This document shows positions 39,001 to 43,951 of a stretch of DNA of 64,000 nt, in pieces. Position 1 is the first letter of the stretch. Each line of letters opens with the position of its first letter. Position numbers and translations under genes: made by a program. This DNA is from Dactylellina haptotyla (taxonomy: Eukaryota; Ascomycota; Orbiliomycetes; Orbiliales; Orbiliaceae), in the NCBI GenBank assembly GCA_031310005.1, contig CM062387.1:248001-312000 (forward strand), read 5' to 3'. The notes beneath the pieces were generated by a model. The model did not search any database. It was not told the DNA's origin and saw nothing but the letters and a program-made list of their open reading frames with translations.

Positions 39001-40794
39001 ACAACCACTACACAGACAACGGCCACAGTAACCGGCTACGTTACGATCCCAAGCAGTACAACCATCTACTCTGGTGTACAGATGTTCACCACATCGGTAA
39101 CATCAACGGTATCTATCTGGTTCCAAGTAACGGCGACGGTCACTCAAGGAACCAGAACCACCACTCAGCCAACTCCTAGTGTAACGACAAGTTTCACAAC
39201 AACAACACCTACCAGTTACGTTACAAAGGTTCTTTCGTCGGTTTCTACTGCTTCGAGTACCACAACCTTCTTAACAACTGTGAGATCCGGAGCAGGTGCA
39301 GCGAAAGCTAAGAGATCTATTCCAACCCCTGCCCCTCTTTCAAGACGAGATGCTCCTGTGCCAAGTGACCTACAAACCTACTCCTCGGATGTTCTCAGCG
39401 CTGCCTGTTCTAGCTTCTCTCTAACATCATCCACACCTACCACTAGCCAAACAGTTTACATGACAGTGACTTCTAATATTGACCATGTCACAACTATCCC
39501 TGGAGCGACACATTATGTTACGCAGCAAGTTACCGTCACCGGCTCTACAACCCTTTGGGAAGCGGTGACAGTTCCTTCTTCAACTACAACTGCTATTCAG
39601 ATCATCCAAGCGACACAGTTCCAGACAAGTGTCTCCACAGTTACCATCGTGGTCCCATCTACAACGGTGCAAAGTACAGATATTGCAACAAACACCCAGT
39701 CAACCTTGCAGCTGCAATATTCCACCTTACCGTCCGCCACGGTGACTAACAGCTTTACAACTCGGCTAAGTATCGATGTCACCAACACCGTCTTTGTCAC
39801 CAGTCCCTCTTCAACATCAACAATAGTTGTAGTAGCTCTCCAGACTCAGGTCATCACTACGCTAGTAACACAGACTTTACCATCGTCAACCCAGACAACC
39901 CAGACAACGGTCTCTTTGACGACTGTCAACACACAATACACCACACAGACTGTGCCATCGATTACTTTAACACAAACTAGTGTCTATACGGTTACAACTT
40001 ACAATACGATTACTTATTACCAAACTCTCCCAGCAGGAACGGCAATTCAAGTGCTGTCAGCTTCTATTACAAACACTGTACAAACGCCCACATACATTAC
40101 AGTGCCTTCCGCCAGTTCCACTACTACGCTTGTTGTTACACAGTCAGTATCCTCTACAAATACTGCGTATACCACCGTGCCAGTTGCGTATGCTAGTGTC
40201 TATACCGCCACGTCAGTTGTGGTTAATACTGTTACCGCACCAGCGATCACATCAACCATATCGTCTGTTTCAATCTACAGTACCACCACAACAACGATAT
40301 CGACAACCACCACATATACGGTACCAACCTCTGCGCCGACCGGAAGCCTCCAATATATGTCAATCAGTTCAGGAAACTACGCCTCTACAGACTCTTCTGG
40401 TGTTCTTACGGACAATTCGTTCAACAGTGCTCTCAAAGATGTCTTTATTCTGAGCGGCAGTTCCCTTTACGACCTCAGCCAAAAAGCATACTTTGTTGAT
40501 CCAAATGCCTTCGCTGGCGGATTAGCAACCGCCCAGCTCGCGGCCACTGGAGGCTCATCTGCGGCAAGTACAAGATGGAAAACAAGTGGCTCCCAAATAA
40601 CATATTGGAGTGCTGGTCTCTTTGGTCTCGGAGCCTCGGCTTACACACTATGTGTAACTACTGCTGCTTCAAACGACCAAAATTCCGGAATGGGTTACTA
40701 TGTTCGGATCTACAACAATCTATCGAACGCAAACAAGGCAAACTGCAACCAAGTGACAATCAGCCTCGTCAATTTGCCGTGGACTCAGTTGTAG
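24079..40794 (+). CDS. Giant secreted Ser/Thr-rich mucin/adhesin-like protein (5571 aa, no intron)
   Basis: One open frame of 5571 codons. The start at 24079 is chosen because it follows AAA and opens a signal peptide (MASSSNLKALIVAWLFFFPI, then AAG). Layout: residues 27-about 460, non-repetitive with Cys pairs (CAHC and others) and the basic run RRRRRKR (377-383), a Kex2-type site. About 462-4760: extreme Ser/Thr region, by eye about half S+T, with scattered acidic residues and degenerate motifs (TTGxDGS, PIVGIPS, VPAGxxS). C4156 is the only cysteine I could find there. About 4763-5075: Thr/Val/Tyr-rich beta-type repeats (T-x-YSGV...TTSV). Kex2-like sites at KR5079 and RR5090. More T/V repeats follow, then a C-terminal module (about 5418-5571) with C5525 and C5556. 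No GPI tail is evident. Likely heavily O-mannosylated and extracellular; a role in adhesion or coating is inferred, not shown. Confidence 0.9.
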   Translation: MASSSNLKALIVAWLFFFPIAAGVIAPPQAWRRKSVVYKTIISFQTITETMTMAGDYMAQQQQSTCAADEPSSVQPDIDPPITYSACAHCPVATVTDSNQRITSIGEPRVNGTHTYVPCYFAGFYEWVFAYTKTVTLFMSLSAVDGKPPAATDSAQVRTSYTYSLSITNSIISVSHFSSIYENTSRISRTGPVIINSGLSDESTIAYASTAPTVLTFTKTDLRNSTAFSRKTATLPAVITSIASLPAVATDVPNDSSSSVLNLQTETFTLDFPPILFPYNFTIASTPSTTTSAPAKTSGPSYFDLYADTSSETNRQNTYPIAKANNSNDLQLWSSRPKYIKPLSVYLNSNGELIEKASGGLVYLLPTSDLAGMSSSRRRRRKRQSSNRAWSMKYTGGRSNPPSGALTNGFNMGSSGVLGFNRNGTVLKFAYCSTSSGATVREDMVYGLENPSTFANCVLISLLAVDTATSSTAGSTQSVRSTPGSTRTSSQSPSSRQITSSRAQSSTVSGTSVGTIRTSSSTAARRVQNANQSAANTRQSSSIVTTSPVGTSAAPSGSAIATVSTGSARTIIVTMNSSQFSDIYTPPASSAGSTANQGSTGSSKTPTTGSAQYLSSNSATASSNIRGGSADAPSVSSTTALGSTAPVPSGGNVGILSPTTGDQATSRDQGSNTLSGISSTPSAVLEQSQGSTSPDPPVVSPTQPAQSLGVTETAQSTDLNTPDGNDNSPTQSPVATDNSSSGEISASTGPDESNAESQATSASQVQGSPSEAPILTGTDLPASATAEPVVSTNLEDQSGTSESARPSSVAEDPPTPGNSPTATISASPSDNPQPTSQATSNSASEVLQTITTVGSNGSNSIIIVTSSAESSAEETTPPTIITSTLSSTDSQGEIQTSTATLTLSQTPVVGIPATTSQAVIATTVTTTGSNGVEGITTVTATQSSETSLEIESTSESSSTSLAERSDSASPTESPTGSPVVSSTESSATFLSESPISSPGETPNGTPVETSVYSTTESTIEASVEPTTESPIESPDESLSESSIDISTATTTDKGDITTPDSTRLEVTQSSDIVSATSTDTPSVVTITWDSETITYTYTPGTPATIDNTALSSSEETTSQDDPGASSDVVTPELFSSSVISEPASTSSDSEDIPTQIVGVPSDSSAVTSMTSDGGDSMNTVEITTSEENATIPPTQSTTEAGASIDMETSSEIDTSEPTSSPVDDSSRSDSPTGANSLIFESETTTTGDLTTASLDTGEESSVTSSDSLSATDDAGITTPKAQLGYSTDSLTEDPSITDTPNNDTPESTTSSSEFVTVTTGIDGSTTPVEATTDSDASSASEDTEMPTRPQTTPDVEVSTQNPTSKDLHSTYSETGDSSSQSSAGFTSSDTFIDIATPTGGDEGVSTDITTVSTGQDLAYSTGTDGSITIDLPATSQDSITIDATSASDISTGVTTQAETVSTLEPTTIITTGADGSETTIEITPTPTSSLTSSEGEATTLPQSESSVSEQTGPVTLTTTGPDGSESEVVVTPTSDLGGSSTSEEEVPSSSIDLNSATDLSPVSPITSDGGVSAPTSGPSSETLTAESSYDSASPIVGLPSITDSSTDLVSSLSSTNDNDEFTSSGAPESTSSAEDGTTTPVISMSVSDSETISPTPPDILSGEPSATSDVISGEFETPSESTFPDSTTNFVSSSSDTVSSFTTTEEVVVTENPVTPTSGDVSQSTAVTSEATVSDSPIVGIPSLTSSSGVSISIDTEDPDSSSLLVSGTETPTESVSTESDEPSTPTETSSETISELFPISDSTSIDLSIATSDGEATSTSDLVVSPPEITASDSTVTTGQDGSQTPVGDQTSITLTRTESESDTTYLASPSEVVTSSTEDGQLTTSVENTTISPSISSEIAFTTITDGDTTPAESSPEDFITTSAETASFDEVSTVTSDPGSTITDQATLSSTGSPDIATSTIFTTGEDGSSTLIGSITERVESSSRTDGPQSLSEAGATNSDDQAVTSPSNDLLIDIPTTSSDSSSDIVGETTAAISEDSSGPITSEESITESTLSPESEQETISDSATVTSNIPTTVRDATSSASQGDFTATSQDPTIVSESDLPSTMSLDDPQTVTSSNGATDSTFSVTPSDEDTGTPTNLETSTIPSEGITSSPETTLSEASNASEQSSSEAAVTSADTITSAPNNQDIITSTSSTQDAGETSSTDVTSTSQSLPSAEDVSSTALTTQESSIVETSTSGLTLTSSDNLSSTSSDVGASATEILSDTATQSEGQSEIGSPTSGLTSLPSDLLMSTNRDYSENSNDNTNTIASTELTITTSSDEFVPTLSQTDQGLPSDVTTDQSTGSPVIDIPSGTSISEDFNSASSLSEALDSSPSSSENFDGPSMTSESYSTTASDSQLSDSETVSVETSDSDSTKSSMTVPFGIASTTSESSDAGIPTESSVGTMESTSDISLVLTTETQSDPSVPTSYSGESTTEDASTAEVSSTSEPESTYSETLSSDTSSLVETTPIETTETSFISTADRTSDEISSLTVPAGVVSTQESTQETSTRTDLTSTEVSSITDSQLDVPTTTDDQVTLSSGTASTTSQVDLTISGGTPTSETDISDAITSDDEKSFSTRAPNSNLMVTSDATVLTLTTRRESSGDASITNSEINSPSETAESSEPSITSDTLIPISQIEQTTEVDTSTLDTGDNTLTGTDTQVTESRSTASKIFEASTTESDTVPMTSTSTLTAIVIESNPPSTVFDDTSTQTDVETTMGSVSADTRSQTTETTPDLSISYTTDGSASEVSSADSAQTESFTTSSDSSSSQSDATFSLSVPAGAVSTSDEPPTTTSSMESVSTDTETLSSGITDGPASETGIATESSDDSTISSDWTATASEQQETSTPSLTSDIASDFSSSSRGELSNAETYLISMSQTSGTEPSTTSAESGVTSESSSWDSWVSTSAPSSSEVSGATSSDGTESQTTSEPSIDSSSISNTEAVTTPEETSSVSDRSLSETENSEPTDLTNSSDAGASTTSDGITTPIQHYASTTDGSSTTEISSETSKERDSEMVTTSASDTSPSDSPSDSLTVSITSDEPTTSLLQEITTSTSELSNTFSSSPSESSTSLSPNLYSSTTDASGESLSTVQGNSTDETTISVTRLEGSQTTESISIDTTSLTDSELSSDMLSSTELSSISKLPTTVEGMASMTSQSESQNTSTQETDSQTSAGSPSTSDNTITASSFDATTTDTKMDNSVSSYESGSTSTIAVSTATEASFLSESTTDNATTESTDSNSLTFGSSSEGTASVTSSGETVQNSPYENSGITSDEISTSLESTSLTTEDTSASSVEISSSIQSATTTSSPYSNTETDATTSSALSESYSSSDSGSSTSEMPTLLSLTSTEEATSSVPDTSTDIAGYLSTSIELTTSSGVTGLSEPSVSFSSIEPTSASLSNNEDILSTTSISLESSTTEYTSENIDTATKATVDESPSTVSLEETSDPALESTSSSVINHSDSIATSSTDNSLSSEADQVSTNSDSTTLATAEISTATATEPAIESSASGSSEISKVSVTSAASTTTGMDETSTIISTDSSSANQSEETQSTSILSMTIGLSSESAVETSSSGEATSASTISATSDGLSESTQSDSSVSSSEATPSSLSVPDLAVSTTSSSYEQSTEFLNSSSDLSSESPLTTSEESTWTTPLDPTTSHAGGSSISSSQQDTTSSDTSISDAIVSSSESSQSYLVKSTTDMISSEPTLTSSESAKTLSTESSAEGSTTENSTVTSSDTSVDTLPSTSSSIDETSLSYASTFRTISDITTMEASTSESVTIETTQTSTESTSLSTTTDSLTAEATISESLTVSSLSIESRASDGSSSTVATTTTDESITSMENIFTSEPIGDSSASTLPETSVSEASSGESSLWTSETLTATYQSTSTLLSESSSYSTELEALTNTTDSTGQTTPILDPNSSESTTTEHSSVESPTESNISSSDHIASTILTIEEEHSTSISSINTDVFDVSTTTVSDSITSLSPDVTSTSLQDQSASSLNLSSMSTSSDEASLASSTMDKDEPTQTTTTSYSASSDSISTSSNYSSESSSSPGIPTTTTDTSTMSDNLSSSMVLDTSAVTANQSDSSSMSATSSELLSTSTTGIDSQACATEEVMFTSRSTEDITTSGPSLSIVTASTDTETDSLSSTSDLQDSTSTSEESSTSSLDHDVGLLSSSGSGSTSDISITDITTGTQTTINSSPTVSTSVDETPTSDGSSTVFASTLSNTESETRDGSSLVPRQSGSSTTEMSSNITETSTSVDDTDIYSTTSIANPTSTSDPNATPIISDNLDLLSTSTDTIMTSEAPAPSVESSLSATESDETTEELSAHTSDLSSGSDTSSGSSTILEPSSALESLSTSTDVSTSTDSLDTFSTTSIATPNQNLASTTTESVMTASATDSTGLSMDTNTASPIEIISSTSTNVTLTTPDQHLVSTSSDSTLEYISSSSLSSNWSSTSVLDSSTTSNSSVSSDSLTSSTESSNWSSSTLSSTITDSTSSLSDSTSSASTTTFSTTDSTSSTSASTSSNSTTSAMSSVTFDVQYNFANTSTTGSVSSTVMSTLSSLTVSVSSITSSLSATSSSAIISISSTTDSTVSTPSLSSSSSYLLSTSSGTTLSSSSSSSSASGSSSVTFDVQYAFTSSTTSTASPTSSDEPLSSVEGNIKLKATSATGISLSDYSSSTSASSPRTTSSSTSSFDSVSAARAQMVSDGIQTSFCMPYLGLLGSTATKTVTSVVATDMLDTYETYTAGTVTVTHTDASQEVITYLSTSTAYTGISTISATSTVMQTNIATFTTSQILMSGQTTANVLITQNLMITYTSTSTILSGVQSVTTTIPQTLTYTFSTTSTVLSGFAQVSTTSTSIASYTTLTQLYTLYSGVSLYVSYVTMVQTSYTTVQVTMYQGAATQTYSSGLTATSNIPITSSVFFGTTTTQTTATVTGYVTIPSSTTIYSGVQMFTTSVTSTVSIWFQVTATVTQGTRTTTQPTPSVTTSFTTTTPTSYVTKVLSSVSTASSTTTFLTTVRSGAGAAKAKRSIPTPAPLSRRDAPVPSDLQTYSSDVLSAACSSFSLTSSTPTTSQTVYMTVTSNIDHVTTIPGATHYVTQQVTVTGSTTLWEAVTVPSSTTTAIQIIQATQFQTSVSTVTIVVPSTTVQSTDIATNTQSTLQLQYSTLPSATVTNSFTTRLSIDVTNTVFVTSPSSTSTIVVVALQTQVITTLVTQTLPSSTQTTQTTVSLTTVNTQYTTQTVPSITLTQTSVYTVTTYNTITYYQTLPAGTAIQVLSASITNTVQTPTYITVPSASSTTTLVVTQSVSSTNTAYTTVPVAYASVYTATSVVVNTVTAPAITSTISSVSIYSTTTTTISTTTTYTVPTSAPTGSLQYMSISSGNYASTDSSGVLTDNSFNSALKDVFILSGSSLYDLSQKAYFVDPNAFAGGLATAQLAATGGSSAASTRWKTSGSQITYWSAGLFGLGASAYTLCVTTAASNDQNSGMGYYVRIYNNLSNANKANCNQVTISLVNLPWTQL
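25201..25227 (+). other. Poly-basic Kex2-type processing site in the giant protein
   Basis: Encodes SS-RRRRR-KR (residues 375-383) directly before Q384 and the N-terminal Cys module. Kexin cleaves after KR, so the first about 380 residues could be released as a separate propeptide or domain. Confidence 0.5.
26623..30020 (+). repeat. Degenerate TTGxDGS-type motifs in the giant gene (about 8 copies)
   Basis: Peptide motif TTG(A/P/Q/E/I)DGS or VGSNGS followed by a short T/V/I strand. I count about eight copies, near 26630, 26850, 28030, 28340, 28490, 28630, 29590 and 29975. Similar TT-x-G-x-DGS units occur in fungal flocculin-type repeats. Spacing is irregular and DNA identity is low, so this is old divergence rather than fresh tandem copying. 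Confidence 0.6.
37822..38133 (+). repeat. Paired SVTFDVQYxF motifs near the end of the Ser/Thr region
   Basis: Residues 4582-4591 (SVTFDVQYNF) and 4676-4685 (SVTFDVQYAF) are nearly identical ten-residue blocks 94 residues apart, in otherwise low-complexity sequence. They are the only such hydrophobic blocks I noticed there. Confidence 0.75.
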
Positions 40795-41057
40795 AGTTGA
40801 TTCAGGAAACCCCTTTAGACTACAGGAGCTGCATGATACCTTGGTGACATATATTCAATGTGGCCAGGGTTGTATTGTCTGGGCCCACAATTAACGATCT
40901 TTTGCATTTTCTGGGCTCCCTACTCGGCTCCCTTATCTCCCCAAATCTTTGTATTTTTACCCCTCATGTACATATTGGTCTTGATGTTTTCTTTGATATC
41001 GTCCTGTATCTTCTTTGTCTCATGTTGATAGAATGCATTATATGGATTTTTTAGAAT

Positions 41058-41063
41058 AATAAA
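41058..41063 (+). terminator. Possible polyadenylation signal of the giant gene
   Basis: AATAAA in an AT-rich context about 265 nt past the stop codon. Fungal poly(A) signals are loose, so this is only suggestive. Confidence 0.3.
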
Positions 41064-43308
41064 ATATACTGTCGGTCAAAATTAATGTTCTGCGCCTCAA
41101 AGTAAATCAAATGCATTTAGACATTCAAGTAACGATTCATGTATTGAGCCAACAAAGCTTTGATATTTGACTTGGTACATATAATGTAGGGGCTTTCTGT
41201 TTCTAGTGGTCTGATCTGGTTCGTTTTCTTGCAACGACTAGGTTCCCAAACATGAAAACAGGCAGCAAAACCTCGCATAAGTTTCCGCGGACCAAATGCA
41301 TGAATATTGCCTGGTGGTAATAGACGACGACGATAATGATGTATACTAAGATCCCTATCGATCTAGCCCGTTATAGTCACTCTTCAGGTCGCCCTTTGGC
41401 CTTGCAAGGTGTGCCTAGCACTGAGCGTACTTGCCAGTTCGACTGCTTCAGATAGGCGATAACAACACCAGATTCAGAAAATGTGTTGTCGACCAAACCG
41501 CTGCAGGACGATGATGTTCCAAGTATTTGGGCTACCTAGCTGGGATAATGCTCCTCGCCACGCCTCGTGCAGCCGGTACCCAATCGAAGCGAATGCTGCT
41601 CGCACAAGGTTGCGGATATTAACCGGACAATATTTTCCAAGGCTCTCGCATCAGGATTAACGGCTCCTTGGGATCACTGCATTACTTTGAAACGTTTCGC
41701 GGGATCGATTGTTTGTAAGGGGTGATAACGGAGAGGCTGGACCGTTTTGGACCAGACGCTGAATTTTCACGAGGTTGAAACATTTTTCACTTCTTACGAT
41801 CTTTATGATTATTGGGAATATGTTTCCTCGATTAACCGACGCGAGCCAGTTTCTATCGGATTCACAGCGTCAATTACAGGTGTCGTTGCATATATCGAGC
41901 CACTGATCGATCCGCAAAGGAGCTTCAATGTATACTGTGCAGCGACGATCAATATATGTATCGATATCACCAGCCTTACCAAATGAGGCTGGAAGAATGA
42001 AGTTTCAAACCGCGAAAATTTAAGGGACTTGAGATATACCGAGGTTCATGTATGCAATAATGTTCCTCGAGATGCGAAGAGGGGTTAGGAGGAAGAGGGA
42101 GAATGCAGGAACAAGTTTTTTATTGCTAGCGAAGACGGAGGTTTCTCCAGAAAAATCCCAGATGGGGCAGGTAGTGATGTCAGTTCGACATCCGTCGGTT
42201 CGGCAGCCACGGGACACAGCGAAAGACAGCGGAAAGGCTTTGTTTGGCAGAATGGCTGATACGGCTTGTCGGCATGTGGAAAAAGATTTGATCTGTTCGA
42301 TGATGCTCATCGCGCATGATAGTCGACTTGGACCACCTGCAATCTAGAACCAAAAACGTCAAGAGCTGTGCCAAGCTGGAAATGTGACCTCTGTCTGGCC
42401 TATCTGATTTGATGGTTTTTTTCTTTGATAAGGCATTCCCGCTTTTGTGCATGCAGGTATGCAGTTCTTTGAGCGATAAGAGTATTTGCAGCTGAATTGC
42501 AAGTTGTAGCCATGTACATGTTCGGTCAAGATATTTCCAAGCGAGTTGCTGCGTTGTACCTGGCGACTTCTCCATCCCCCTTCTCCTTCTGGATAAGCGT
42601 GAATTTCGTGCAGGAAGATGATCGGATATCCTTCAGACAAAAATCCACAACGAGTCGATTTTTCTAAGGCTGGAAAATGCTCTGGATCTAAATATCTTAT
42701 CCGCATTCAAAGCACGGCTGCGATTGTTTCTTGATTGAAAGTTTTCTGGGCCTTCGTCATCCCTGTTAAGTACCTTTTTTTCTTGGCAGATTGTTCTCCA
42801 GACTCGCCTCTCCCTATCTTCAGAATCGATTCCTGAGAATTTGAGATTCTGACACGCGATCTATTGAGGACCTAGACCTTAGTGCCATGTTTACTATTAT
42901 ATGTCGCCCAACTCCGACGAAGTGGGTCTACTCCCCCACTCGAAGCACGAGCCTTCCAACACAACTTCACTGTTTCCGACAGGACTTTTCTTGCAAAGAA
43001 CAACAAATAAAGGCGAGTCTCCAAAGAGGAGGGTGTCCAACGGCAAGCTTATCAGTACTTTTGCTTGGGATTGGCATGATGCATGACAAACCCTGTTCTA
43101 AAATTTCCCCACCAGCCAGTTCTCGCTTGCAGTCAGTGAGAGAGGCACTAAGACGTTCAGGGTTTAGCGTGGGTGGCACATCTGATTTCGTTCCCTTCTG
43201 GCTGCCTTTTCTCAATGTGCGACAGGGTCAGTTAGACGACCATCTGTGGACAAGGTGGGGGCTTGCGACTTGTGTTCCCGTTAAGGTACCGCTCGACTTA
43301 GACTACCC

Positions 43309-43827
43309 TTATCTTTGGGTTGTGAGAGACATGCCCCGACAGGCTGTCACTCTTGAAAGGCGGTATCCCAATCATAAAAATACGAAGAAGAAAATTTTGC
43401 CTCTGCGAAATCCGCGGAAGAAGAAGTGCCTTCTGAAGCCCCTCACCTGTACACACCCGTTTCAACGCAAATAGGGCAAGATGCATGAGAGACATTGCCC
43501 AGAGAATTAAATACGGCCTCCCTAATTGACATTTAAGCACTTGCTTCTTTCTGCTCCTCGTACTTGTCATCAGAAGGTCCGACTGCCGGCCTCCAGTTTA
43601 TATACCCCATTCTCCAGATTTTCTTCCACAGCATTGGAACACTTAATTTCTATTACGTGAAATTATCTCTCTTCGTGGTTGAAACCTACAACATGGAGCC
43701 GACGACCTGGTAATGCAACCGAAACTGCATATTCTCAACAACCTTTACATTTGAACTGACACTGGAATAATCTGGAAGTAAGGAGAACCCCTTTTATTGA
43801 CCCCTCCGGGTTCCGAACTACCTATCA
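43309..43827. promoter_or_regulatory. GATA-factor-type sites upstream of DUR3
   Basis: HGATAR matches on the minus strand at 43309-43314 (AGATAA), 43663-43668 (AGATAA) and 43822-43827 (TGATAG). Fungal urea transporters are commonly under nitrogen catabolite control by AreA/Nit2-type GATA factors. The density here is modest, so the link is inference. Confidence 0.35.
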
Positions 43828-43951
43828 GAGTGTAATTCTAACGAACGCCTATTAGAAAGAAAAAAGGCGCGAGTCGAGCGCTTGTGTTGGGCTGACGACA
43901 ACCTTCTGACGCCTTGATTTCTTCGCAAAACTCGACGTAGGAGCCGCCACG

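Larger units (their letters stand above)
40795..43951. other. 3.2-kb intergenic stretch
   Basis: Holds the 3' end of the giant gene, with a possible AATAAA signal, and the DUR3 promoter with several GATA-type sites. A 195-codon ORF at 42887-43474 shows no recognisable domain and is not accepted as a gene. Nothing else was seen. Confidence 0.5.

Noticed and set aside
42887-43474. 195-codon plus-strand ORF upstream of DUR3
   Set aside because: No recognisable motif, irregular composition and overlapping short ORFs on both strands; length alone is not enough.
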